From positions 3,658,001 through 3,722,000 of the forward strand of contig OX442315.1 of assembly GCA_949358305.1 (NCBI GenBank): 64,000 nt of DNA, written 5' to 3'. The DNA is from Strigamia acuminata (Eukaryota > Arthropoda > Chilopoda > Geophilomorpha > Linotaeniidae). Below are positions 8,503-19,724 of this stretch, piece by piece. Each line of letters begins with the position of its first letter. Positions within the stretch are counted from its first letter, which is position 1. The position numbers and the translations under genes were made by a program. The notes under the pieces were generated by a model, which made no database searches, had not been told where the DNA came from, and saw nothing but the letters and a program-made list of their open reading frames with translations.

Positions 8503-10211
8503 ACCTCCGAAATCGGAATCAGAGAATGAAAATCTGAAGATAATGGAAGATGTTGGAGAAGTTATTGATGAATTAATTCGTCAAACAGAACTAAAAGAAA
8601 AAGAATCTCTTGAGTTAAAAAAGGAGATTGTCGGCAAAACTCCGACTGAAGAAGACACTTCCAATATTCATGATAAAGTCGAAATTAAAGACGATAGACC
8701 AAGCTCAGTTCCAGAGACACCTGGAATTGAGGAGTGCATTAAGTTATTTGCAGCTACAACTCTTGATACCAATGAGTTATTAGATGAATTGCCTTTGGAG
8801 CCTCCAATTACAATTCATCATAAATTGCGCAAGTTTGAGTGCAAACTGGCTGGAATACCAAACAGCCAAGACCTTCCGACGTTAAAGTTAGAAACGTTAA
8901 AAGGTGTAATAACTGGAATGTTGGACTCAGGAGCCAACAAAAGCTTCCTAGCCACTTCAGTTATTAATCAATTAGGTCTAGAAAAATATCTACGACCTAT
9001 CGGACCTGGTGTCAGAGTTACGACGGCAAGTGAAGAAGTCACTCCAGATGGAACTATCCATCTTTCATTTCGATGGACACATGGCACATTACGTCATCCG
9101 TTCATCGTAATACCAAATAAGTATCCAATGGTACTATTGGGTTGCGATTTTATGAATAAATTAAAAATCCAACCTAATCCACAGACGATGTCTTGGAATT
9201 TCACGCAACCTGTGGATGCAGATTTACCCTACATTCCACAAGCGTTGCTGGAACGTTATTTGGAAAAGATAGAGGAACCCGATTCCTCATTTATGACCTT
9301 TGCAAAAGCTTACGCTGCAAGTGTAACTCAAGGCAAAATTGATGAAGAGAATTTCATCCAAAAGTTAGTCGAAGAAGCTAACTTAAATTTGGAGCAATCC
9401 AAATTATTAGAAAAGATGTTATCCAAACATAAAAGGATTATTTCTAAAGATCCAGGTAAAACACACCTGGTTAAGCACAAAATTGAGCTTGACACGGAGA
9501 AACCCATCCGTGTCCCCTTTAAGAGCATAAACCCTCAAAAAAGGGAAATAATCAGACAACTTTGTCAAGACATGATTGACAAAGGCGTAGTCGTCAAAGC
9601 TGAAGGCGATTACGGAATGCGGCCAGTCCTAGTCATGCGACCAGGAAACGACCCACGCTTGTGCATTGATTTTCGCCCCATCAATACACATACTAAGTAC
9701 AACCCACCTCAAATGCCAACAATTGAGGAAATTCTGCGAGAAATCGGAGAATTCGAATGGGTCAGTACTATAGATCTGACCAAGGGATATTGGCAGATAG
9801 AATTGCGACCTGAAGACAGAGAAAAGACTGCCTTCTGGAGCCCAATGGGAAGACTAATGTTTTTAGTCATGCCTTTCGGATTAGTAAACGCACCAACTAC
9901 CTTCCAAGAATTGATGGAAAAAGTTTTGGGTGACGTTTACCGAAAATTTGCATGGGCATATTTGGATGACATAATTGTTGTATCCAAATCGTTCGAAGAA
10001 CACATTAAACATTTAGATATAGTGTTTAAAAAATTGGCCGAAGCTAATTTACATGCGCATCCTGGCAAGACGCATCTCTGTAGAAAGGAATTAATTTTTC
10101 TAGGCTACAAAGTAGGAGTAGAAGGACTTGCAGTAGACCCTAAAAAAGTCGCTGCAATTACGCAATTTCCGGCTCCTACCAATCTTAAGGAATTACAAAC
10201 AGAAATCTTAA
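8463..10211 (+). CDS. pol: Pol, first segment: protease and reverse transcriptase
   Basis: This segment is reached from gag by -1 frameshifting; the frame has no early ATG, so independent initiation is unlikely. An acidic leader of about 140 residues is followed by the aspartic protease motif LDSGA (catalytic Asp at 8924-8926). RT motifs run from about 9530: LCIDFRPIN, STIDLTKGYWQI, PFGLVNAPTTFQ and the catalytic YLDD at 9959-9970, then FLGYKV. These domains process the polyprotein and copy the RNA into DNA. Near 10212 the frame loses homology and runs on as nonsense to a stop near 10372, while the +1 frame picks up the conserved continuation. The cause appears to be one extra A in a TTAAGG context. 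Confidence 0.9.
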
Positions 10212-10212
10212 G

Positions 10213-12728
10213 GATTTCTAGGCATGGTGAATTTCTTTCACCGCCTAATCAAGAATTTGGCCACAGTGGCAGAACCACTAAGGCCTCTCTTGAAGAAAGA
10301 TGCGGAGTTCGATTGGGAACTGCATCATCAAGCAGCATTCAACGCAATAAAAGACTTGCTTACGAATGCTGAAACAATGAAGATGCCTGACTTGTACATG
10401 CCATTTATTGTTCATACTGACGCCAGTAGACAAGGGTTGGGTGCAGCCCTTACACAAAAGAAAAATGTGGATGGCCAAGAAGTCGAAATGCCATGCGTGT
10501 ACGCAAGCAGAAGCTTGCAGCCCGCTGAAAAGAATTATACTGTGACAGAATTGGAATGTCTCGCAGTAGTATGGGGATTGCGCAAATTTCGCCCATATTT
10601 AGAGTACACTACATTCACTGTACAAACGGATCACCAAGCACTTAAGTGGTTGATGTCGTTATCTGACCCGTCGGGCAGATTAGCTCGTTGGCAAATGGAG
10701 CTGATGGCGTATTCGTTCGAAATACAGTACGTCAAAGGTCCGCTGAATGTAATAGCAGACGCATTGTCTCGTGCACCTGTCAGCGCACCTGACGAACCAG
10801 AAGACGATGGCGATAATGATGATTTATTATCATATTGTCCATCTCCTTGCCGAAGTTGGCAAATGGGAAAATTGAACGAATTACCCAAGTCAATAATAGT
10901 CAATGAAGATGATCAAGCATTAATTAATTTTTGTATTAATATGCATGATCCGTCAGGAACCCCTGACGTCGAATTAAGAGCTATGATGGCTAAAAAATTC
11001 GAGCTGCCAACAACAAATGTTTTAATTAAAGCATTTGCAGCTAAAATTGCCAAACAATTAGAATGTGATCCTCCAACGAGAGATGACATTATTGCGGCGC
11101 AAAAAGCAGACAAATTTTGCCAACATATTCGCAATTACTTGTTAAACAAGCAATATCCAAGTTACATAGTAACTCGTCTTCAAAGAAGAAATTTTGAAAG
11201 ACACGCGAGTACTTATCTCATTGAAGAAGATATGTTACTCCATTATCATCCTACCTCTACCGATGAATTAGGAGAGGATGGTAGGGCACTTAAAGTTGTT
11301 GTGCCAAGAAAATTGATTTATAAAATCATTTGGTTGATGCACGGACATCCACTGTCCGGCCACCCAGGCATTGCGAGGACAATGTACAGAACTCGAAGAG
11401 TTTATACCTGGAAAGGTATGAAACGTGATATTACACGTTTTATTCAGCATTGCCAAGGATGTCAGGCCTGCAAGCCGAGATTGAAGACAGAAATAGAAGG
11501 CGCTCAGATTGGACCATTTGGACCATTTGACTGCCTCAGTGTGGATTTGTCTGGTCCCAAACCAAGAACCAGAAAAAACAATACCCACATTTGCGTCATC
11601 GTAGATGTCGCTACACATTGGCCAGAATTATTTCCAATGTGTAATCCAACGGCAATAAAGGTTGCCAACACAATTTATCACTTATCGATAACTTTTGGAT
11701 TTCCAAGACAAATTATAAGTGATAATGGACCACAATTTCGATCACAGGTCTATAAAGAATTTTGCAAAAAATTCTACATGTCGCGAACACCGACATCGAT
11801 TTATCATCCACAAAGCAATCCTGTGGAGAGAACCAATCGAGATATTAAATATTTAGTTTCGATTTATTTAGATATTCATGACCAATGGGATGAGTATCTA
11901 CGCGAATTTGCATTCAGTTTGAGAACAACTGTAACAAGAGGCAGAGATTATTCTCCTGCTTTCTTAAATTTTTTCCGAGAATTAAGAATTCCTTGGGATC
12001 CAAGAATTCCGGAAGGAATTTTAGTCATTGACCCAAAAAATCCGCATTTATATGTTCAGAAATTAGAAGCAATAATTGCAGAGACGTATCAGCATATGAT
12101 GTCTCACGTCTTAGATTTAAGACGCCGTGTCAAAGCTGAAAAATCAGATAAGAAATTCGACAACTTCAGACAAAATGATTTAGTCTGGCGAGAGTCTCAT
12201 ATTCTCTCAAATGCCGCTAAAGGAATAGCAGCAGGCATTTCACCAAAAAGGAATGGGCCTTATGTAATTGTCAAAAGGTTACAAGGAGGCGCCTTTCAAC
12301 TTCGACGGCTGAGTGATAATAAAATTTATCCAGCTGTTCACGGCACTGAATTAATGCCGTACTTCCCCGTTTTCAACCAAGAAATTTGGCTGGAAGGGGA
12401 GGAAGTGGGTCAAAAAACAAAAAATATTGTTAACACCTTGGATGATGCCGAATTATCCAAAATTCCTGTCGAAAACACGGAATCGAGTGAAAAATCAAAA
12501 CTCAAAAATAACGAAGTCGATGAAATAAACAAGCGACTTGAAAATGTTTCTCTTGATGAAAATCTAGAAAAGGAAATGTTTTTAGAAAAAGAGAAAATTT
12601 CGAACAATGAAGAAAATAACTCATCTGACATTGGAGACGATGCTGATGACAATCTAAACAAGTTGGATTGTTCTTCGCGAAAGTCAAAGTACAACTTGAG
12701 ATCTCGCGTTCCGCGAGTCAAGACATAG
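10213..12728 (+). CDS. pol: Pol, second segment: RNase H and integrase
   Basis: The frame resumes at GMVNFFHR, the thumb/connection region of the RT. RNase H motifs follow: HTDASRQGLGAAL, TELECLAVVW and QTDHQALKWL. The integrase has the HHCC zinc-binding module (HGHPLSGHPG ... CQGCQAC, from about 11338). Its catalytic acidic triad is at codons 11544 (Asp), 11721 (Asp, in SDNGPQF) and 11826 (Glu, in NPVERTNR). A GPY/F module (NGPYVIVKRL) follows at about 12250, then an acidic, lysine-rich tail of about 130 residues with no chromodomain seen. In this copy it is separated from the RT by the single-base break. Confidence 0.9.
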
Positions 12729-13070
12729 CGTTGACTTTCACCTTTTGGGTTTACCCAAAAGATCCGAGAGAGCAATCTCGTGACGTCATTCGTAGTCCAC
12801 ACTCGAATGACAACGTTCACAATACGTTATAATTTGTGACGTCATTCGGTGTCACCGAAACAAGTTCGTTGTTCCAATCAACGAACTTAGCCACTTTCTC
12901 AGTAGTTTCCAAAGTGGATGCGTCGAGTGCGTTATAACACGACAGTTTTTTGCGAATCTACAAACTGTAAGTTATTTTTCTGAAGGAAAAATTCGATAAA
13001 TATATTTAATATAATTTATTAATTCTTTCTAGCCGAAAGAATTTCTTTTTCAACGCGAAAAAGAAAACGA
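12729..13070 (+). other. Spacer between pol and ORF3 with a candidate splice acceptor
   Basis: The stretch is non-coding and AT-rich. A pyrimidine tract ending TTTCTAG at 13032 could accept a 5' leader exon and create a subgenomic mRNA for ORF3, as env mRNAs are made in retroviruses. Just upstream is the TCGATAAATATATTTAATAT region. Confidence 0.5.
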
Positions 13071-15718
13071 ATGGCAGACGACGAAGTCAACCTCCATGCG
13101 GATGACGAAATGCCGATGGAAGGAGCCGGTAACGATGTCCAATTATCGTTACAAGAGAGGGTAAATTACTAAAATAATTTTCACTTGGTGTTTCAGTCAG
13201 AAAAATTGAGAAAATTCACTTTTTCTGACTTCAAACACAAGCCGCTAAAAAATAAAAATGGCGGCTATAAAAGTCACGTGCTTCAAGCATGTGCGAAGGG
13301 AGTTGCCATGACAACCAACATCCCTTAGTGACTCACTGCCACAAGCGCTAAGCTTAAAAAATATTTCAAATAAGAAATTATTTGTTTATTTTTAAATAAA
13401 CTAATTTATTTATTTTTCTTCGAATATAGATCGAGAGGGATCGAGAGACGCCGTTTGCGCTCCCCGATCATGTGCCGACCCAGCACCCGCTGATTTTTCG
13501 AGCGGCATTACCCGAAAAAATCAGAAGACTGAAGACAGCAAACAACACGTGGTGGAAGTTGCGCCACGACTTCAGCAGATCGGCTCTGCAAGGATTTGGC
13601 GCAAAAGGCCGATTCATCGAGCGCCTTCACGTGGACGGTGTCGACGAAATCGAGTGGACGCTCGACGAGAGCCCCCCAGGACCACTAGCTGCCAAGTTGC
13701 TGCACAACCAATGGCCAGTGACGCCTCGAGAGCGTCACGAGCGCAGAAGAGTGCTCAGGAGCACCGGAATTAATTACGGTGCTCTCCACCAAGTGAGGAA
13801 AAACCTCAAAACGACACAGCGAGAAGTCGTGCAACGGTACCGCAAGTCCGTTCGTGACGGGAACCCGCAATTTCCCGTCACACAAACCGAGCTCCACCAG
13901 TTGGCGATCGCCGGGTGCTTCAATGATTTTCCGGGATTCTTCTCGTCGAAAGCACTCCGAGCCGCCGCAGCGCAGCTTCGCGTCGACGAAAATCGACAAC
14001 TGGCTCAAGAACACGAGGCAGAGGAGCAAGCGCGATGCGCTCTCCCTTTCTATCGAGAAGATGAACTCCCGGCCCCAGCGGCCATCAATCCTCCGCCGCA
14101 AGACGAGGATTTGAGGGTGGGAAGACTCCCTCCGCCGGATCAAGCAACACGCCCGATGTTTCGAGAATCCAGCCGCGATCGAGAGGAGCGACAGAGGCGA
14201 TCGCGCCCATATTCGACTGAAGCACAGCTACCACGCCCGCAGTCGCGACGAGGACGGACACCAGAGACGTTTGGCTCGTCATCTTCGCTAAGCTTCGAAT
14301 CGGACTCCACGATCCAGTCCGCCCGAAGTAGCCGAACCGCCTCCACGTTCAAAGTGGACAACCCGGCTACTCCATACGCCATGAGACGTGTTGTCGGTGA
14401 TATCTCTCCCGACTGTAGCGTGCCTGTACCGGGACACGCTAGCCGCTTGCCCGAACATGGATATGTTTCCCGCTTGCCGGCTGGAGTTAGCAACCTGCAG
14501 CTCCGGCCATTTTTCAGTGAGTCATTCGGACCACAATGGACCTGCTACGAGCAGCAACCCATTAGAGCGCAGCAGGAAGTGCTCCAAAAGCTGGACGCGT
14601 ATCAAAGCGCCCAGATCGCCGAGTCGCAGAAGGACTGGCAGAGATTGGCTGAAAGGCTAGAGCTCTCAGACATCAAGACCATTGATGATCCCCGTCTGAT
14701 GGACTTTCAGCGTCAGCTAATTCCGGGGATGACTAGGGTGTTGTACCCTGGTGTTCTTCCTTCGCCAGGACAGGCGTTAGCGGCCATTACTTACCTTTGG
14801 ACCGCGCCGATGGGCCTGTCGGAGAAGAAAGTCGAGCTGTGGTACCACCTCCGGCTCGACCCGCCTACGATCTTAGCCGAGCTCATTAAGCAAGTCGTAG
14901 CAAACGGCGAGACCGAAGAAGAGGCCGCCGTTCGGTTACGAACCGAGTGGTCCTTTGCGAAGGCCACGGCGCAAATAGCCGGAAGAACACCGCTTCCAGT
15001 TACGAGCGCCACAGCAGCCGCGTCGCTAGCTGTTTTCCAGTCGGCTCAAGAGGGCGCTGGATGTTCGTTTTGGCCGGAGAACGCCGGAAGTTCTCAAACT
15101 CCAGCCGGAGTTCAACGGGCAGTCGAACCCCGTAAGCTCACCGGAGTTGGTCGAGCGCAGGGACGAGGCGTCACACCCTCGTCAACCTCCGCACCCGCGT
15201 TGGTTTTCTTGGGCTCGCCGAGCCATTTCGACGATGCCACGACGGAAGACTCACGTCCACCGCCGCCGCCGCCGCCAGCCAAGCCGGAGACGAAGGTCAA
15301 GGCGATGAAGAAAGAGTCGGCATACAAGACTCTGATGCGCCTGTATCCGCACTTCTATTTGACGCCGGATACGCGAACACTGCTTAGCAACAACCACAAG
15401 TTGTCAAGGCAGGTGTTTATGTGGCTCGAAGACCACATTCGGGTGTTAAGCCCACCATCGGTGCTCCACGACCGACTTCTGAGGGCACGATTGGCGCCAG
15501 AGGATCCGATAGAGTTTGCGGCGCTAGGATTTTTCAACCGAGCGAACTCGGCAAGAATCATTCAGGTTTGGCTTCATGTCAACCCTGGAATGGTCTCCGG
15601 ACCAAACGCAGGTCGCGACCTGTGTATCGTCAATGAGCGGTCCAATCCGAGGGACGACGCCACGGACATGATGCGCCCGCTGACGCCTGAGCGAACTCAG
15701 GGCATGGACGAATCGTAA
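13071..15718 (+). CDS. Third ORF of the Gypsy element, spliced, function unknown (about 792 aa)
   Basis: Exon 1 is 13071-13160 (30 codons, start MADDEVNLHADDEMPMEG). The intron is 13161-13429 (GTAAAT...ATATAG). Exon 2 is 13430-15718. Phase is kept exactly, and without splicing exon 2 has no ATG near its start. The protein is hydrophilic throughout: I see no signal peptide, membrane anchor, furin-like site or cysteine-rich ectodomain, so envelope is not supported although the position fits. Around residues 75-90, ALQGFGAKGRFIERL resembles an SAP-type helix pair; this is a weak impression. A central RS/RRR-rich region (codons about 14140-14340), a polyproline run near 15260 and a conserved-looking C-terminal block (YKTLMRLYPHFYLTPDTRTLL ends just before 15390) follow. 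It could be a nucleic-acid-binding accessory protein. Confidence 0.75.
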
Positions 15719-15757
15719 ATAGGTTCGTTCATTTTCTCTCCATGTAAGATTCGTCTT

Positions 15758-15770
15758 AAATGGGGGGATG
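15758..15770 (+). promoter_or_regulatory. Polypurine tract
   Basis: AAATGGGGGGATG directly abuts the 3' LTR. It is the plus-strand primer position for reverse transcription and lies 40 bases after the ORF3 stop. Confidence 0.75.
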
Positions 15771-16722
15771 TGTGGTGATCTCAAAATATTCACCAACTTA
15801 GAAGATAAAATTAATTGTCTTCTAATTAATTTGACTGTGGCACACGCCAAGTCAGATCATGTGACCGAGGGGAGAAATCCTCTCTAGGCACATATCACCC
15901 CAGGTTGTCCGGGGTGAAGACGGTTATTAGCCGTTATGGTGCAATATGGTGTAATAACCACTAGTTGCACCCATTTGAGCTAAGTGCGCAGGTTTTCTGC
16001 GCAATATTGAAGCGTGCTGGGCTCGCGCCTTGGCTCGAATCGGGACTCTTGACAAAAATACACAACCCACAACATCACTGCGATATCTGCTCCGACAATA
16101 CGTATTGACAGTGGACCGTGTAACCGTCAAGTTTCACCAGCTTGCTTTGTAACGAATTACAAAGCCAGCTATCCTGCTTGAATTAGCCGAAGCTAATTCC
16201 AGCAATCGTAACCGAGAAGTTTCCCGACGATCGTGAACCATCGCCGTCGCTGCCGCGCGAACGACAGCCACCGCCATCGAACGAGAGCCGGACGCCTGCC
16301 CCGTGAACCACCGCCGCTGAGCCGTCGTACGAGGACAGAAGAAACCCACGAGAACCATCGTCTTCGACCATCGTTCGTGAGTTTGCAGAACGAAGACAAT
16401 TTGCCTTCGCCTAACAACTGTGTGTTGTTTAAGCGCCATTTTAGCGCTTTGTAGCTTGCAACAGTCGTTGCAAGCCCTTCATTGTTATTTTTCCCGCTCA
16501 TTATTCAGCGACTTGTCGCTCTCGTATCATTAATTCTAGTCATTTCATTGTAATTAAACGAATAAATATAAAGTGTATTTTTATTGATAAAACTGACTCT
16601 TTATTTCTGTAAACTTACCCTAGACAAGTTTTGGCCGCCGATTGTAAGTCTTGAAAAGCATTCACCTGCGGTTTCGTGCTTATTTATTAGAAATAAGTGC
16701 GATAATAACCCGGATCGCAGCA
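15771..16722 (+). repeat. 3' LTR
   Basis: Same length and sequence as the 5' LTR wherever compared, offset by 11,389 bases. The right flank begins GGAA. Confidence 0.95.
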
Positions 16723-17229
16723 GGAATATGCTCAGTATCGTCAGTATCGTCACTTTCATTAGAAATGTCAGATTGATTCAATGCTTAACTCTCAAGCAGT
16801 GGACAGCAATGGTCAATAAGTCTAAACTTGACAAATGAACATTGGTATAGCCGTATAGACATAAACTGGTTATTTGTAGTAATTTGTCTTGTGGGTGGTT
16901 CAAGATCGATCCCACCAGAAGGCATGACAGTACTTGCAGTATTTTCTTGCAGTATTTCCACACGAGGACGCGCTGTAGACACGTAATAGCAGATTGGTTA
17001 TTATTGATACGCAACACAGTCGAACTCGGTTTCCAGATGCACAAGAGAAGGCGCACCTATCGCAAAACCAAACATTGTTTTAAAGCTTCACCGCAATGCA
17101 CCGCGACGCGACCCCAGTTTGCTTCCCTGCATGACGAGCGATCTACTCAAATAACGAAAACAAAAGCACTTGGACATCGGCACTGGCAGATCAGGAAGAA
17201 AGGCTTTTGTGGCATAGAACCAAGCAAAG
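16723..17229. other. Right flank of the Gypsy insertion with a diverged copy of the duplicated segment
   Basis: Bases 16727-16790 are the continuation of the LRR locus on the minus strand. At 16862-16915, GTAGTAATTTGTCTTGTG followed by GGTTCAAGATCGA matches the interior of the 807-bp unit (about 2766-2816) with substitutions and a small deletion, so an older copy existed on this side. No gene is seen in the remainder. Confidence 0.5.
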
Positions 17230-17345
17230 AAATCTAGCTAAATCTCGCCATCATTCTCGGACAATCTCGCTGCATTTCTCGACAAATCTCGTTGAAAATC
17301 TCCGCACTTTACGCTGTGATCCTCGAAAAATCTCGCTGCACTTCT
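17230..17345. repeat. Degenerate AATCTCGC repeat
   Basis: Successive words of the form AATCTCGCTGCATTTCTCG recur with about 20-base spacing. They resemble the repeats at both window edges. Confidence 0.5.
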
Positions 17346-17426
17346 TGCTCAATTTCGCCGCTATTATGTAAATCATACGTTTGTAACACAGACAGAATTC
17401 CAATTCAGAATTAAATTTTCTTTTTA

Positions 17427-17731
17427 TTATTCCACTTTCGGAGTTAACATTGGTTTAATAGGCTTATTCTGCTTTGTAAGATCTTCAACCTCCTTAAGAA
17501 ATTCTTTAACTGCCGCTTTAGCTTCTCTGTAAAGCGATGCCATGCCTTTATTTTCGAGTTGAACCGTCTGCTGCCCCACAACGCCCTCTCTACAATAAAC
17601 CAGAAACTAAAGCACAAAAACAACTTATTGACAATTTATGAATACCTTTATCTTACCCCTTTCCTCCATCCACAGCAGCAACAGCAAAGCCGAGAAGAAC
17701 AAACGCGACAAGTATTGCTACACTTATTTTG
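17427..17731 (-). CDS. Possible small secreted protein, two 3' exons
   Basis: Two minus-strand exons join in phase: 17657-17731 and 17427-17589. A GTAAGA donor and a TTATTGTAG acceptor bound a 67-base intron. The first encodes a signal-peptide-like stretch, KISVAILVAFVLLGFAVAA, then DGGKG. The second encodes a lysine- and glutamate-rich, helix-prone tail (GMASLYREAKAAVKEFLKEV) ending at a TAA (17427-17429) that overlaps an AATAAA. About 80 residues are visible. No ATG is in frame upstream of the hydrophobic stretch (a stop precedes it), so a first exon with the start codon must lie further right; I did not find it. I recognise no family. Confidence 0.45.
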
Positions 17732-18029
17732 CTGTAATTCTGAGTTTAGATGGAGAAATATAAAATAAGTGAAGCACTAGGATTTGTTTAGGAATTAAAA
17801 ATTTATCATAGTTAGTAATTTGTCACTGGTGAGTCTTCAGTGGACAGTGGTGAAGTGTAGAGAAGTGTTGCGATTTAAAGCCGTTGCAAGCGCAATATAT
17901 TCATTGGTTTCGTTAGGAAACAAAGGGAAGCAATTAGCTGCTATTTTCTGTGATGAAAGCTTTAGTTTAATTATGCAGCAAATATTTGCTTTAATTAGTT
18001 TTAGTCACTTTATATTATATTTGTAGCTT

Positions 18030-18660
18030 TTTTTATATACAAAAATTTATAAAAATCTATAAAAATCTATAAAAATTTATAAAAATCTATAAAAATTTAT
18101 AAAAATTTATAAAAATCTATAAAAATTTATAAAAACTTATAAAAACGTATAAAAATTGATAAAAATTGATAAAAATTTATAAAAATCTATAAAAACTTAT
18201 AACAACTTATAAAAATTCGTACCGTAAAAACTTATAAAAATTCAGAAAAACTTATAAAAATGTATACAAATTTATAAATATTTTTGGCTTTGTTGTTTGA
18301 TGTATTTATTTTGGGGTGTCCCTCCTTGTAGGCCTAGGCTGTTGAGGGGCACCTATCCCCTTAAGTAAATAAACAGCAATTTAATTAATTTATAAAAATT
18401 GATAAAAACTTATAAAAACGTATAAATATTTATAAAAATTTATAAAAATTTATAAAAATTTATAAAAATTTATAAAAATTTATAAAAATTTATAAAAATT
18501 TATAAAAATTTATAAAAATTTATAAAAATTTATAAAAATTTATAAAAATTTATAAAAATTTATAAAAATTTATAAAAATTTATAAAAATTTATAAAAATT
18601 TATAAAATTTATAAAAATTCATAAAATTTATAAAAATTTATAAAATTTATAAATACCGTA
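18030..18660. repeat. ATAAAAATTT decamer satellite
   Basis: About 60 units of a 10-base motif TATAAAAATT. It is nearly perfect from 18430 to 18605 and degenerate at the edges. It is split by the foreign segment at 18273-18385. Confidence 0.9.
18273..18385 (+). mobile_element. 3' end of a non-LTR retrotransposon inside the satellite
   Basis: The word CTTGTAGGCCTAGGCTGTTG, with following AATAAACA, matches the 3' tail of the reverse transcriptase element at about 21580-21635 (CTGTAGGCTAAGGCTGTTGG...CAATAAACAA). It is a strongly 5'-truncated relative. Confidence 0.6.
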
Positions 18661-18891
18661 TTTATAAATTATTATAAAATAATTTTTGGGGACCGTCCTT
18701 AAATAACGTCACGCAAAACTCCTTATTGCATCACTTTTTCCCACTATTAAAAATAATTAAATTTATTTTCCACGAAAACGATTGAGAACCCCCATTCTAA
18801 CAACACGTATAGAACAAAATTTAGAAACTCTAATTTGAATTTTTTACAAAGATATTTCATTTTTATTGACATTCAAACAACAATTTAAACA

Positions 18892-19286
18892 TCATTCGAT
18901 CCACTCGAGACATTTCAATTTCATCGGATTCCTGGTCGCAATGTTCGTTTCCATTCGCAGACTCTTTATCCCCTTCGGTCCTTCGATGGGCAGCCGCTTG
19001 ACCGGCGCAATTTCGGCGAACAACGCTCTCGGTTTAAGCGGCTTCAAAATGTTGGGAAACTCGATTCCTCTCTGCGTTTTGCAATTCTCGAGGATGGACG
19101 AAATGGCGCGCTCTGTCCCCGTCATCGCCTTGTTCAACATGCGCTCGTACTCGTCCAGTTCACATCAAAATAAATAAATAAATTAATCAATTAATTTATA
19201 AATATTTGTTCTACCATTTTCTTGCTTTCGCCCGAATGGCCGAATCAAACAAAAAGTGTTTCTTCCTACTGTGTAATTCAATTCAC
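18892..19286 (-). pseudogene. Decayed partial copy of the last two SARS1 exons
   Basis: On the minus strand, 19215-19286 begins CAG|GTGAATTGAA like SARS1 exon 6 and ends at AAGAAAATG|GT. It is only 72 bases long against 158, so the middle is deleted. Then 18892-19158 resembles exon 7: MLNKAMTGTERAISSILEN and KTQRGIEFPNILKPL parallel [19 protein letters not shown] and [15 protein letters not shown]. The exon-7-like frame is still open for more than 85 codons, but its acceptor AG is lost and the key motif 3 residues have changed. It lies 4 kb downstream of SARS1 in the same orientation and looks like a partial tandem duplicate. Confidence 0.75.
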
Positions 19287-19724
19287 CTGAAATATATAAA
19301 AGAAATTAATTAATTAAATTAAATTCGCAGTTTTGAGGTTAAAAATTCGATTTTTGACCCAAAGGTGTAGTTTTATATTTCCTAAATGAACTGCTCGTTA
19401 GTATGTGTGACCCGAGGATTTAAGAACTAAAAATATATTTCTACGGTTACATAAATGTATTTTTATATTTACAATTACTTGAAAATGCAGTTTAGACATT
19501 TGTCCAGTGTAAAAAATTCATTTCTGTTAAACAAAATGCGGTCCCGTTCGCAAAAAATGGGTTTTTGCACGTCAAACAGCATTCTTGCACGTGCAAAAAC
19601 ACTTTTTTGTTCAAGTGTTGCATTTCGAACGACATTAATCTGCATTTTACCGCTCGGAAAAAGACAAATAAGAGACTTTATTCAGTTTCAGTTTTTTCCT
19701 TCATATTTGTTCTACAAAAAGTTC
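19287..19724. other. Intergenic, no gene recognised
   Basis: AT-rich sequence with scattered TTTTTGCACG-type words. The open frames at 19455-19813 lack motifs and overlap each other. Confidence 0.4.

Larger units (their letters stand above)
4382..16722 (+). mobile_element. Full-length Ty3/Gypsy LTR retrotransposon, 12,341 bp
   Basis: Two 952-bp LTRs (4382-5333 and 15771-16722) start TGTGGTG and end GCAGCA. They enclose a primer binding site, gag, pol, a third ORF and a polypurine tract. The flanks carry GGAA on both sides (4378-4381, 16723-16726), the target duplication. Domain order is capsid, zinc knuckle, protease, RT, RNase H, integrase, which is the Ty3/Gypsy order. The LTRs look identical wherever compared, and all four ORF translations compared between them match, so insertion is recent. 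The element is unusual for its size, its 1007-codon gag, its -1 frameshift signal and its spliced third ORF. One probable base insertion near 10212 breaks pol, so this copy is probably not autonomous. Confidence 0.95.

Noticed and set aside
13685-14143. Antisense frame of 152 aa within ORF3
   Set aside because: GC-rich coding strand leaves the reverse frame open; ORF3 phase and splice sites are better supported.
13071-15718. Calling the third Gypsy ORF an envelope gene
   Set aside because: Position and splicing fit, but no signal peptide, transmembrane segment or cysteine-rich ectodomain is visible.
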